Assembly: GCA_048268005.1 (NCBI GenBank)
Contig: JBLWWJ010000002.1
Location: 434,001-498,000 of the forward strand
Reading direction: 5' to 3'
DNA: 64,000 nt
From: Ancylomarina sp048268005
GTDB lineage: Bacteria > Bacteroidota > Bacteroidia > Bacteroidales > Marinifilaceae
The translations under genes and the position numbers were made by a program. Numbering within the stretch: the first letter of the stretch is position 1; each line of letters starts with the position of its first letter. Shown in pieces: positions 44,236 through 53,333 of the stretch. The notes beneath the pieces are model-generated. The model was not told where the DNA came from. It ran no database searches and saw nothing but the letters and a program-made list of their open reading frames with translations.

Positions 44236-44285
44236 GTCGGGATGACAAGATTTGAACTTGCGACTCCTGGTCCCCCAGGCCAGGA
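44236..44285 (-). pseudogene. Truncated tRNA-Pro (GGG-like), 3' half only
   Basis: On the minus strand the segment reads CCTGG-CCTGGGGGA-CCAGG, then GTCGCAAGTTCAAATCTTG and ATCCCGAC. This is an anticodon arm (GGG inside an enlarged or mismatched loop), a T-arm and the 3' acceptor strand of a proline tRNA. The 5' half, including D-arm and acceptor partner, is absent. It cannot be functional as it stands. Confidence 0.65.
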
Positions 44286-44430
44286 TGATGTTTAGTTAGT
44301 GTGATGTGTATGAGTTGCTTGTGGTTGGTGTTATTTTTACTTGCAAGTTTAAAGGTGTGTTTTTATCTTTTTGTAGGGTCAAATTGATTCATTAGAAATG
44401 AGTTAGTAGTTTCGAAATCCCAATCCAAAT

Positions 44431-44470
44431 AATGCCCCTGTTCAAATTATGAACAGGGGCATTTTTATAT
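44431..44470. terminator. Orphan bidirectional terminator
   Basis: AATGCCCCTGTTC/GAACAGGGGCATT, a perfect 13-bp stem with a 7-base loop and T tail. No gene ends nearby on either strand. Confidence 0.75.
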
Positions 44471-44921
44471 TAGAAACTCGAGTTTCGTTTCCCAAAAGAA
44501 AAGATTCCTTCGAATTCATCACCTCAACATTAAATCAAGAAAATAATGATGAGTTGATTTTTGAATATGAAATCTATATCCGGTAGGTCTGATTATTTAA
44601 CAAGTGCCCCTTCTCTGAGAGGACAGTTGGTTTTCCTATTCAAAAAGATATAAACCTACTTGAGATAGGAATTATTTCAACTGATAACCTCTAATTGGAT
44701 CATAAATTTTCGCGATTTATGCTGTTTATACTTTTCTTTTCAAATTTTCCATCAAATTAATCGGTCGAGAATTAAGTGTTTCATATTGAGTTGTGTATGG
44801 GGTGCTTGTAGAGCTGAAATTGTATGTGTGTTTTAGGTATGTAAGAGAAATGTTAGAGTATCCACCCTAAATGTAGAATCTTAATTGGGGTGAAAATTTT
44901 CCGCGCTTATTTTTCATCAAG

Positions 44922-44929
44922 TATTCTTG
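44922..44929 (+). promoter_or_regulatory. Possible -7 element ahead of the accessory locus
   Basis: TATTCTTG is one base off TAnnTTTG, about 47 bases before the 44-residue ORF. A TTTC lies about 20 bases upstream. Confidence 0.25.
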
Positions 44930-44975
44930 TGGTGATAAAAAAACGAATTGAATTTATTGATGAAAAGCAATGTAT

Positions 44976-45110
44976 ATGTCCAAGGATTTAGAAATAAAAA
45001 TAGAGGCTTTGATTAAAAAGAGAGACATGGAGACAGAAGCATTAAAAAAACTCCTTGCTGCTTTCGAGAAGAAAAATAAGAAAAAGGTTTCTCTTGAAAA
45101 AAAACAATAA
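44976..45110 (+). CDS. 44-residue charged helical small protein (candidate)
   Basis: ATG at 44976, stop at 45108-45110. The product starts MSKDLEIKIEALIKKRD and is a single amphipathic, K/E-rich helix with hydrophobic residues every three to four positions, ending in a Lys-rich tail. No signal peptide. It sits 148 bases before the first lipoprotein of the SusCD locus, on the same strand. The regular heptad-like pattern favours a real gene, but nothing else supports it. Confidence 0.4.
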   Translation: MSKDLEIKIEALIKKRDMETEALKKLLAAFEKKNKKKVSLEKKQ

Positions 45111-45258
45111 AACTTAGCTTATGAATACTCTAAATAAAAATACTTCCAACGGTTTCATTGTTGGATGAGAATTAAAATAAAACCTAAATTTTTTCAATGA
45201 AACAAACTCTGATCAATGAATTTGTTTCAGATTATTAATCTAATTAAATCTTTAACTA

Positions 45259-46932
45259 ATGAAAAGAAAATTTTTACAATTATGTCTGATTTCTGGCCTG
45301 CTTTCATTTGGAAGCTGTGTAGGAGATGATATTGATGACCTGCAAGATCAAATTGACGGTTTGACCGAGCAAGTAGGTGAAATGGAAAAAGCCCAGCAGG
45401 AAGCTCTTTTGACTCAGATTGCTCAATTACAAGCTTTAATTACTGAACTGCAAAGTGAAAATAGTGAGTTGACTGGTGAATATGAATTACTTCTTCAAAA
45501 ATTACAAACGCTTCAGCAGGAAGTAGAAGATGGAGAAAACTCAATTCATTATGGAAATGTGCTTACCGAAGCTGATTTTGCTGCTGTTGTAGAATCTGGT
45601 GCCAGTATTATTACAGGTAAGGTAGCTGCAACCAGCCAGGCACATGTAGAGGCATTGGCCAATGTGAAACTAATTGGTGGATACCTTGAGATTAATGGTG
45701 CAACTACTGTTGATTTACCGAATCTGGAGAATGTGGCTGGCGATTTGATTATTTCCGGTGTAAACGAGGAGGCAGCGGTCGTTACTTTGCCAAAACTTGC
45801 TTCTGTGGGGGGTGATTTCAACATGACAACCAACCAGGGTGTTGTGTCTGTAGTTGCTGATGAGTTAGTTCTTATTTACGGCAAATTAAGTTTGGAAGAA
45901 AATTTGGCACTGACATCTATTTCTATGTCAAAATTAGATGTGATCAATGAGTTATACATTAATGAGTACAATCAGGATGATCCGAATTACACTTATTTAG
46001 GACAGTTGGTTGACCTAAATCTTTCCCAGACTGATGTTAAAACAGATGTGAATGTATCCTATCTAGGAGAGGGAGCCAAACTTTCTCTTGGTAAAATTGG
46101 AAACGACTTTGTTTGTTACAAAACAGGAGTGGATACATTAGAAATCAAGGCAGAGGTAATTTCAGGTATATTCAGTATCGAAAACAATGGATCATTGAAA
46201 ACTATCCTGGTAGATGAGTTGGTAAGAATTGAAGGAGACTTGAACATTAACAGCAATCAAAAATCATCTGGAATGGGCGGAACTCCTGAAGGATTGAGTT
46301 CATTGGTTGGATTTGAAAGTCTTGAATTCATCGGTGGGAATGTGAAAATTTCCGGAAATTCTGCACTTACTAAAATTGATGCTTTCAACAATGTAACTGA
46401 GATTCAGGGAACCAGCATTGAGATTACTTACAATGGTAACGAGAAGGAATTGGTTAGTATTTTCACAGCTCTTGTTACTACCGGTCCTTCAAATTATTCT
46501 CATGCTAGCATTACTATAAACGAAAAAACGGAATGGTTTTACGGTTTTACTGCTTTGGAAAAAGCTAAGGATGTAAAGATTCAATTGAAAAGAACCATGG
46601 ATGCATCTTACGCAGAAGGTGAAGTGTGTCGTTTTGACGGTTTTGAGGCATTGACGGAAGTAAATTATTTGGAATTAACAGCTTACTATGTTACTGAATT
46701 CTCAGCATTCCATTCTTTGAACAATTTCAAAAAATACGGAGAGTACATGAAATTGTACGTGCCAGCTGATGAAACTGTGGGGCTTTGTTCTATGGAACCA
46801 GTTTTAACCAAGATTAAAAATGGTGATTTTGATAATGCCTATAACCAAAATGTAAAGGCCACTTTTAAATTGGGTAATACAGAAATGGATAGAGATGAGG
46901 CGATTGCCCGTTGTCTGGCTCCATGTAATTAA
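45259..46932 (+). CDS. Surface lipoprotein with coiled coil and strand-repeat domain
   Basis: 557 residues. A type II signal peptide ends at Cys20 (LLSFGSC), followed at once by acidic residues as in Bacteroidota surface-exposed lipoproteins. Residues about 25-92 form a long coiled coil (DDLQDQIDGLTEQVGEM...). The remainder (about 100-550) consists of irregular 20-25-residue repeats with the pattern L-x-x-V-G-G-D-L-x-I, reminiscent of receptor L-domain or BspA-like solenoids. Two cysteine pairs near the C-terminus. It precedes susC in the same direction and probably belongs to the locus as an accessory binding protein. Confidence 0.8.
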   Translation: MKRKFLQLCLISGLLSFGSCVGDDIDDLQDQIDGLTEQVGEMEKAQQEALLTQIAQLQALITELQSENSELTGEYELLLQKLQTLQQEVEDGENSIHYGNVLTEADFAAVVESGASIITGKVAATSQAHVEALANVKLIGGYLEINGATTVDLPNLENVAGDLIISGVNEEAAVVTLPKLASVGGDFNMTTNQGVVSVVADELVLIYGKLSLEENLALTSISMSKLDVINELYINEYNQDDPNYTYLGQLVDLNLSQTDVKTDVNVSYLGEGAKLSLGKIGNDFVCYKTGVDTLEIKAEVISGIFSIENNGSLKTILVDELVRIEGDLNINSNQKSSGMGGTPEGLSSLVGFESLEFIGGNVKISGNSALTKIDAFNNVTEIQGTSIEITYNGNEKELVSIFTALVTTGPSNYSHASITINEKTEWFYGFTALEKAKDVKIQLKRTMDASYAEGEVCRFDGFEALTEVNYLELTAYYVTEFSAFHSLNNFKKYGEYMKLYVPADETVGLCSMEPVLTKIKNGDFDNAYNQNVKATFKLGNTEMDRDEAIARCLAPCN

Positions 46933-46958
46933 TTAAAATACTGATATAAATTCTTTAA

Positions 46959-46990
46959 TGATCGCATCCCTTTTAAAGGGGATGCGATCA
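46959..46990 (+). promoter_or_regulatory. Stable hairpin between the lipoprotein gene and susC
   Basis: TGATCGCATCCC/GGGATGCGATCA, a perfect 12-bp stem (46959-46970 with 46979-46990) with an 8-base loop and no T tract. It may be an mRNA processing or stabilising element rather than a terminator. Confidence 0.55.
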
Positions 46991-47219
46991 GAAATAAGCC
47001 TGAGAAAAAGGAGGGGCTTCACAACCAATAGAAGAATCATTTTTTTTAGGTGAGAAATATCATGGGGATTGTACTGATTTTGAAGAAGTCAAGCCTGATT
47101 TGATATGGCTATTCCATCCATCCTGATACCAATCGGGATTGCAACTAAACCAAGTAAAAACAGATGAAAATTATCCCGAAAATTTTTGGGAGGACAAGCT
47201 AAATATAAAACATCAATAC

Positions 47220-50200
47220 ATGAAACAGATTTTATGGGGATTGCTGCTAAATCTGGTAGTAATCTTCCCAGCCATTAGCCAGAATTTGAAAGTGGGGGGG
47301 ATTGTTACCGACCTTCAAACAGGCGAGCCTATACCAGGCGTAAATATTATAATTGAAGGAACGATTAATGGTACGACTACCGATTTTGACGGGAAGTATA
47401 CAATTGACGTTCCAGGTAATGATGCGACTTTACTTTTCTCTTTTATTGGGATGACTACCGTGAAAGAGCAAGTAAATGGTCGTACAGTAATTAATGTAGC
47501 ATTGGGAACAGACTCTGAAGTTCTTGGTGACGTGATGGTGGTTGCTTATGGAACGACTACAAAGGAGGCCTTTACGGGTGCCGCAGAAGTTGTTTCCAGT
47601 GAGAAACTTGAAGATCGTCCGGTGACTTCTTTTGAAAAAGCCTTGCAAGGAACCACTGCAGGTTTGCAGGTGACCTCAAGCTCAGGACAACCTGGTTCTA
47701 CAGCAACCATTCGAATCCGTGGTGTTGGTTCTTTAAGTGCCAGCAGCTCACCTCTGTATATTATCGATGGGGTGCCCATGTCAGGCGGTTTGGGGGATAT
47801 CAATCCCAACGATATTGAGAGTCTGACTGTTCTGAAAGATGCAGCAGCCTCCTCGCTTTACGGCTCGCGTGCAGCCAACGGGGTAATCATTGTTACTACC
47901 AAGCAGGGAGTGAAAGGAAAAACAAAAATTTCATTTGATGCACAGTATGGTATTTCATCGAGAGTATCAGATGGATACAAACTGATGAATTCTACTCAAA
48001 TTTATGAGCATTCGTGGGAAGGTCTTTACAACCAGTCTCTTTTAAGCGGAGGCACCATGGCTGATGCCCGACAATTTGCACATAATAATGTGGAAGGAAT
48101 TGTTGGATTCAATCCTTTTGCCATTGAAAATCCACTTGATGATAACGGGAACGTTTTACCCGGAACAAAGGTGCTTACCAATACCGACTGGCGCGATGAA
48201 GTCTATAAAACAGGTGTCACCCAGAATTATAACCTAAGTGTTTCGGGAGGTACCGAAGCAACCAAGGTTTACTTCTCTTTAGGCTATTTCTCTGACAATG
48301 GCACAACCTTAGGGTCTGATTATTCACGTTACTCGGGTAAGGTAAATGTGAACCACAAAGTAAATGACTTTATTACTGCAGGAATCAGTAACCATGTTTC
48401 CTACTCAGAGACACATGCGCCTCCGGGCGGTTCAGGAGGTGCGAATCCTGTTCGTTCTGCCGAGGTGATTAATGCGGCCTCTCCGGTTTATAATGTTGAT
48501 GGTTCTTACAACTGGGGTAATAAGGCAGTTTTTGACTTTAACCCTGTTGGACTGGCAGAACTTGATGAATACGAATATATTTCCAAGCGTGCACTTGTCA
48601 ATGCATTCCTGAATTTTCAACTCTTGCCAAGCTTGAGTTTCAGAACAACAGGAGCTATTGATTACAGCGACGAAGATGGCCTGAACTACTACAACCCTTT
48701 CCATGGGAATGGTGCCGGAGTTGGAGGACGAAATACAACCTCTCGTTCCGACAATATGGCCTGGAACCTGACTAATGTCTTGTCCTGGAACAAGACAAGC
48801 GAGAATTCGAGTTTTGAAATGATGATGGGACAGGAAGCCCATGCTGAGAAATATTCGGTTTTATCGGCGGGTGCCATTGAATTTGGAATTCCCGATCATC
48901 ATGAGCTGGTGTGGGCTAGTCAGCCAGAAATGCCTTCAAGTTATTCTACCGAATGGGCTATGGTTTCTTATTTCGGCCAGGCAAAATTCAATTACGGTGG
49001 AAAGTATTACCTGAGTGCCAGCTTGCGTAACGATGGAAGTTCGCGTTTTGGTGAGAATAACAAATACGGTTGGTTTTATTCCTTAGGCGGAAGCTGGAGA
49101 ATTACTGAGGAAAACTGGATGCCGGAAATTTCCTGGTTGAATAACCTGAAGCTACGTGCCAGTTATGGTACTTCAGGGAATAACAGTATCGCGAATTTTG
49201 CTTCTTTTGGCGTATATGGTAGTGGTGCCAACTATGGTGGTATGGCTGGTATTACACCTGTTCAGCTGGCACAGCCGGATCTGCAATGGGAGAAAATTAA
49301 AAGTTTAAATGTTGGGGTGGAAGCCCGCTTTTTTAATCGTTTGAGCGGAACTTTTGAATACTATAGCCGTAAATCCGATGCACTTTTGTTTGGTAAAAAA
49401 CTTTCAGCAGCTAAAGGTTTCGGATCGATTCTGACCAATCTGGGAGCCATGGTGAATAGCGGTTTTGAAGCGACTTTAAATCTTGATGTGATTGAGCAAA
49501 CAGATTTGACCTGGAACATGGATTTTAATATTTCAACCAATAAGAATGAAATAAAAAATCTGGAAACAAAACGTAACCTTTCTGGAACCAAGATTCAGGA
49601 AAAAGGTGGTGATGTTTACCAGTTCTTTTTGAAAGAGTGGGCCGGGGTGAATCCTGAAAACGGAAGACCTATGTGGTATACCAATGTAGCTTCGGATGAT
49701 GAGGATAACAGCCAGGAACCAATTTCTGCCTTTGAGGACCCTTCTGGCAGTGGAAAGATGGTGACCAGTGATTATGGCGATGCTGAACGTGTGCGAAAGG
49801 GCTCTGCTTTACCCGATTTTTATGGCGGATTAAGCAATACGATCAAATACAAGAATTTTGATTTAAGTTTTTACTTCTACTATAGTCTTGGAGGTCAGGT
49901 GTACAATTTCGATTACGCAGCCAATATGCACGATGGAACCAGTCCCGGGAATAACCTGGCAGTTGATGCTCTGGATGCCTGGACGCCTAATAATCAATAC
50001 ACAAATGTTCCCCGCTATGTAACCAACAACCAGGATAGGGGTAATCAAATGTCGACCCGTTTTCTTGAGGATGCCTCTTACTTACGTCTGAAGAATGTTT
50101 CGCTGGGCTATTACCTGCCGGAAAGTTTATGTCATCGGATTCATGTAAACCGCTTAAAAGTATTTGCTTCAGGAGAGAACCTGTGGACACTGACCGATTA

Positions 50201-50297
50201 TAAAGGTTTCGACCCTGAAGGGGCAATCAACGGAACCACAAACAGCAGTATCCCTGGTGTTAAGGTGTTCACATTTGGTGTAAAGATGGATTTATAA
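47220..50297 (+). CDS. SusC/RagA-family TonB-linked outer-membrane transporter
   Basis: 1025 residues from the ATG at 47220, which begins a proper signal peptide (MKQILWGLLLNLVVIFPAISQ); the ATG at 47139 adds 27 unfitting residues. An N-terminal carboxypeptidase-regulatory domain (VGGIVTDLQTGEPIPGVN...) is followed by the TonB plug (VVAYGTTTKEAFTGAAEVV, ALQGTTAGLQVTSSSGQPG, SSPLYIIDGVPM, DIESLTVLKDAAASSLYGSRAANGVIIVTTKQG) and the 22-strand barrel. There is no STN signalling domain, so it should not control an anti-sigma factor directly. Pairs with the SusD gene 24 bases downstream to import oligomers. Confidence 0.96.
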   Translation: MKQILWGLLLNLVVIFPAISQNLKVGGIVTDLQTGEPIPGVNIIIEGTINGTTTDFDGKYTIDVPGNDATLLFSFIGMTTVKEQVNGRTVINVALGTDSEVLGDVMVVAYGTTTKEAFTGAAEVVSSEKLEDRPVTSFEKALQGTTAGLQVTSSSGQPGSTATIRIRGVGSLSASSSPLYIIDGVPMSGGLGDINPNDIESLTVLKDAAASSLYGSRAANGVIIVTTKQGVKGKTKISFDAQYGISSRVSDGYKLMNSTQIYEHSWEGLYNQSLLSGGTMADARQFAHNNVEGIVGFNPFAIENPLDDNGNVLPGTKVLTNTDWRDEVYKTGVTQNYNLSVSGGTEATKVYFSLGYFSDNGTTLGSDYSRYSGKVNVNHKVNDFITAGISNHVSYSETHAPPGGSGGANPVRSAEVINAASPVYNVDGSYNWGNKAVFDFNPVGLAELDEYEYISKRALVNAFLNFQLLPSLSFRTTGAIDYSDEDGLNYYNPFHGNGAGVGGRNTTSRSDNMAWNLTNVLSWNKTSENSSFEMMMGQEAHAEKYSVLSAGAIEFGIPDHHELVWASQPEMPSSYSTEWAMVSYFGQAKFNYGGKYYLSASLRNDGSSRFGENNKYGWFYSLGGSWRITEENWMPEISWLNNLKLRASYGTSGNNSIANFASFGVYGSGANYGGMAGITPVQLAQPDLQWEKIKSLNVGVEARFFNRLSGTFEYYSRKSDALLFGKKLSAAKGFGSILTNLGAMVNSGFEATLNLDVIEQTDLTWNMDFNISTNKNEIKNLETKRNLSGTKIQEKGGDVYQFFLKEWAGVNPENGRPMWYTNVASDDEDNSQEPISAFEDPSGSGKMVTSDYGDAERVRKGSALPDFYGGLSNTIKYKNFDLSFYFYYSLGGQVYNFDYAANMHDGTSPGNNLAVDALDAWTPNNQYTNVPRYVTNNQDRGNQMSTRFLEDASYLRLKNVSLGYYLPESLCHRIHVNRLKVFASGENLWTLTDYKGFDPEGAINGTTNSSIPGVKVFTFGVKMDL

Positions 50298-50321
50298 ACG
50301 AAATTAGAATTAGCAGATATT

Positions 50322-51740
50322 ATGAATTATAAGTTGAAGATGAGGACCCTTTTATTCCTGTTAATGATGGGTGTAATGGTGTCCTGTAGCGATGAATTTT
50401 TGAAACCTGAACCGACTGACGCAGTGCAGGAAGAGGAAGTATTTGAGTCTTATAAAGTAGCAGAGGCGGCTATGGTTGGAGCTTACGACCAGTTAAGTGC
50501 CTATACTTTTGAGGGGCATTATGTGCCTCTGATGTCCGATATCATGGGTGAGGATGTGTTAATTAATTCGGTTGATAACTGGGGCTGGTTTGTCGAAGTG
50601 TATCAGATGGATGTAGCGCCGAATTATAACTATGTATCAAGTCCCTGGAGTATGGGCTATAAGGTCATTTATGATGCCAATCGTATTATAGCCGAAGCTC
50701 AAAATATTCCGGATGCAAGCCAGGAAGAGATCAATAATCTGGAAGGACAGGCCAAAGTGCTTCGTGCTTTTACCATGCTTAAACTGGTGGAAATTTACGC
50801 ACCAGCTTATGTGGTAAATCCTGATGCCCCGGGTATTATGAATGTCAATAAGCCTGTTAATGCTTCCAGCGAAGATTTTGGCAGAGCGTCTGTTCGTGAA
50901 GTATACTCTCAGATCGTAAGCGATTTGACTTCGGCCATCGACTTGCTGGAGGACATGAGCTTTAAGGGGATTTTCGACAAGCGTGCGGCTCAGGCAATAC
51001 TTGCCCGAACCTATTTGGATATGCAGGACTGGGAGAAGTCACGTGATATGGCAAAAGCTGCTTACGAGGGCATGGAATTGATGACTATAGACGAGCTATT
51101 GGAAGGTTTTTTTGCTTCGAACAGGGAAACCATTTTCACGGTTGCCTATACGGCTGAAGATAACAATACTTATATGAGTATTCCTTCGTTTTACTGGCCG
51201 GTAGCAGGATACAGTTCCATTCGTGCAGATAGCAAATTTGTTGATTCTTTCAGCAATAATGATTATCGTAAATACCAATTTCTGATGCAGGAAGATATCG
51301 ATGAAGACAACTACCTGATCTTGAAGTTTCAACACAATCAACAAGTTGGAAATGCAGAAAGAATCAGTATTCGTGCTTCTGAAATGTACCTGATTGAGGC
51401 GGAATGTGAGGCTGAGCTGGGTAATACAACAGCTGCACAGGATGCTTTGTATGTTGTGCAGAGTCGTGCTAATCCGGGTGTTGCCAAAAGTACGGCTAGC
51501 GGACAGGCCCTGATTGATGAGGCATTGATGGAGAGAAGAAAAGAGCTGTTTGGTGAAGGTTTCCGTTGGAACGATATCAAGCGTAGAAATTTGCCTTTCA
51601 AAAGAGAAGGGGATCACTGGGTGACTTTTGATTTTGGACCCAATGATGCGGATTATTACCGTTTGACTTTCCCTATTCCTCAATCGGAGATTGACAGGAA
51701 TAGTAAGTTTAGCCAGGAAGATCAAAATATTGGTTACTAG
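50322..51740 (+). CDS. SusD/RagB-family surface lipoprotein
   Basis: 472 residues. The lipobox is VMVSC with Cys22 (or Cys16 if translation begins at the ATG of codon 7, 50340). The SusD fold is supported by TPR-like helices (EAAMVGAYDQLSAY, GQAKVLRAFTMLKLVEIYAPAY), and the conserved C-terminal RRKELFGEGFRWNDIKRR and TFPIPQSEIDRN. It covers the SusC barrel and captures ligand. Compared with glycan-type SusD proteins it is of ordinary size. The ligand cannot be deduced from SusD alone. Confidence 0.95.
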   Translation: MNYKLKMRTLLFLLMMGVMVSCSDEFLKPEPTDAVQEEEVFESYKVAEAAMVGAYDQLSAYTFEGHYVPLMSDIMGEDVLINSVDNWGWFVEVYQMDVAPNYNYVSSPWSMGYKVIYDANRIIAEAQNIPDASQEEINNLEGQAKVLRAFTMLKLVEIYAPAYVVNPDAPGIMNVNKPVNASSEDFGRASVREVYSQIVSDLTSAIDLLEDMSFKGIFDKRAAQAILARTYLDMQDWEKSRDMAKAAYEGMELMTIDELLEGFFASNRETIFTVAYTAEDNNTYMSIPSFYWPVAGYSSIRADSKFVDSFSNNDYRKYQFLMQEDIDEDNYLILKFQHNQQVGNAERISIRASEMYLIEAECEAELGNTTAAQDALYVVQSRANPGVAKSTASGQALIDEALMERRKELFGEGFRWNDIKRRNLPFKREGDHWVTFDFGPNDADYYRLTFPIPQSEIDRNSKFSQEDQNIGY

Positions 51741-51750
51741 TTTGTTTGAA

Positions 51751-51827
51751 TAAAGTCTGTCTCAAAAGCTTAATATAATATATCTGATTACTCTGTAATA
51801 GAGCTTTAGAGACAGACTTTATTTTTT
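51751..51827 (+). terminator. Terminator or attenuator between susD and the next lipoprotein
   Basis: AAAGTCTGTCTC/GAGACAGACTTT arms with AAGC/GCTT extension enclose a loop of about 30 bases; ATTTTTT follows. Its place inside the co-directional locus suggests a step in expression after susCD. Confidence 0.65.
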
Positions 51828-51878
51828 AAAGGAAAGTTCTAACAAACCAATTCATAAATGTTTATCAAATTATAGACA

Positions 51879-53318
51879 ATGAAAAAATTTACACTAAAAT
51901 CCCTTTTTATCATACTCTGCCTGGCGACTATGTTTGGTAGTTGTGATAAAGAGGATGATAGTTTGGAATTACATTCCAATCCGGGAAGCAGTTTTCTGGA
52001 TGTGGAAAATGAGGGCTATGTTGTTACTCTGAATGCTCAAGCGGCACCGGAGGGACAAACTGGTCGCTGGAAAATCTTTATGGGAGAGAATGGAAGTTTT
52101 GATGATGAAACAAATCCTCAGTCCAATTTCTTTGGCGAACCCGGCGAAACCTATCTTTTGGGCTGGGAAGTAAGTCGCGGTAATCAATACGAAGTTGCCA
52201 ATATAAATGTATCGTTCAAGCCTTTGCAACCGCGTATACTTACAGCAGTTGAAGATACTTTGCACAATAATATTTCCCTGCAACTTGAAGCAGAGGCCCC
52301 AAAGTTTGGAGCTGAAGGAAGATGGGAAATTGTAGATGGCCAGGGTGGCCGGGTTGAAAATTTTCAGAATCCTGAAGCACAATTTATTGGAAAAGCTGAC
52401 GAAAGCTATACCCTTCGATGGACCCTTTCCTATGGATCCAAGGAGGAATCTCTTGACTTATCCTTTCAAACAGATGTGTTGAGAGCAGAGGCAGGCGTTG
52501 ATCGTTTGGATATCAAAACCTCTAAAGACGAAAGTAAGTATTGCAATATGGAAGCATTACTTCCGGCAGGAGCCACAGGAAACTGGGAAATTATCGAAGG
52601 TGGTAATGGGAAACTTTATTCATTTGAGGATCCTAACTCAATTTTCGAAGGACTTGCCGATTCGCTTTACACCCTTACCTGGACTGTACAATTGGATGAA
52701 TACCAGGCTGTAGATACAGTGCAAGTTCGTTTCCGTGGAAAATATGGTGTATGGACCGATTCTCGTGACGGACAAACTTATCGTTTTGTTGAAGTAAACG
52801 GACTGGAATGGATGGCCCAGAATTTCAATTATGTTGCCATTACTACACAATACGGCCGTTCCTGGTATTACGGGCAATCTGATAGAGCTTATTTAGAAAA
52901 TGGACATCCTCTGGAAACAGAAGATGAACGTAAATTTTACGGCAGACTCTATAACTATTATGCTGCGGTAGAATCGACTCCTGAAGGATGGCGCTTGCCT
53001 TCAAGAAAGGAAATTGAAGAACTTCTGAACCACCTTGGTGGTGAAATGTATGCTGTTGAGAAACTCAAACTGGGAGGTGAAGTTGGAACTGATTTTAATT
53101 ATGGCGGTTCCTTGTCATACAGCAATGGAATAGCAGGTCGAAAAGATTATTACAGTGGAATGGATGAAAGTGGAATATTCTGGACATCCTATTATGATGA
53201 GAATAGATTTGAGGGCTTAGGTCAAATTTTTTCTCCGGAGAGTAATTATACGGGGATAGCTCCATTATCTGCATATTTTACAGGTGTTTCGGTACGCTAC
53301 GTTAGGGATGTTCAATAA
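51879..53318 (+). CDS. Lipoprotein with three Ig-like repeats and a Fibrobacter-type paralogous domain
   Basis: 479 residues with a lipobox at Cys22 (MFGSC). Three repeats of about 86 residues (roughly 33-115, 119-197, 200-286) share the pattern G-R/N-W-x-I...G-x-G...F-x-x-x-P...Y-x-L-x-W, as in PKD/Ig-like domains. The C-terminal part (about 290-479) has VWTDSRDGQTYRFVEVNGLEWMAQNFN, GRLYNYYAAV, P-x-GWRLPSRKEIEEL and a late Y-V-R-D, matching the Fibrobacter succinogenes major paralogous domain (TIGR02145). Probably surface-exposed, binding a polymer or the giant protease that follows 15 bases downstream. Confidence 0.85.
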   Translation: MKKFTLKSLFIILCLATMFGSCDKEDDSLELHSNPGSSFLDVENEGYVVTLNAQAAPEGQTGRWKIFMGENGSFDDETNPQSNFFGEPGETYLLGWEVSRGNQYEVANINVSFKPLQPRILTAVEDTLHNNISLQLEAEAPKFGAEGRWEIVDGQGGRVENFQNPEAQFIGKADESYTLRWTLSYGSKEESLDLSFQTDVLRAEAGVDRLDIKTSKDESKYCNMEALLPAGATGNWEIIEGGNGKLYSFEDPNSIFEGLADSLYTLTWTVQLDEYQAVDTVQVRFRGKYGVWTDSRDGQTYRFVEVNGLEWMAQNFNYVAITTQYGRSWYYGQSDRAYLENGHPLETEDERKFYGRLYNYYAAVESTPEGWRLPSRKEIEELLNHLGGEMYAVEKLKLGGEVGTDFNYGGSLSYSNGIAGRKDYYSGMDESGIFWTSYYDENRFEGLGQIFSPESNYTGIAPLSAYFTGVSVRYVRDVQ

Positions 53319-53333
53319 TTGAATTGATAGAAA

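Larger units (their letters stand above)
44116..44975. other. Gene-poor region after tmRNA
   Basis: 860 bases with the tmRNA terminator, the tRNA remnant, an orphan terminator at 44431-44470 and a 14-base palindrome GAAACTCGAGTTTC (44473-44486). No convincing gene; the orphan terminator suggests that a former gene decayed here. Confidence 0.6.

Noticed and set aside
43716..45258. Integrated mobile element at ssrA
   Set aside because: No integrase, transposase or repeated ssrA 3' end was found within the window, so only past rearrangement is suggested and not an element.
47139..47219. Upstream start of SusC adding 27 residues
   Set aside because: The extra residues are hydrophilic and precede a complete signal peptide that starts at 47220.
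51096..51725. 209-codon minus-strand frame inside susD
   Set aside because: Fully overlapped by the clear SusD coding sequence; no family features.
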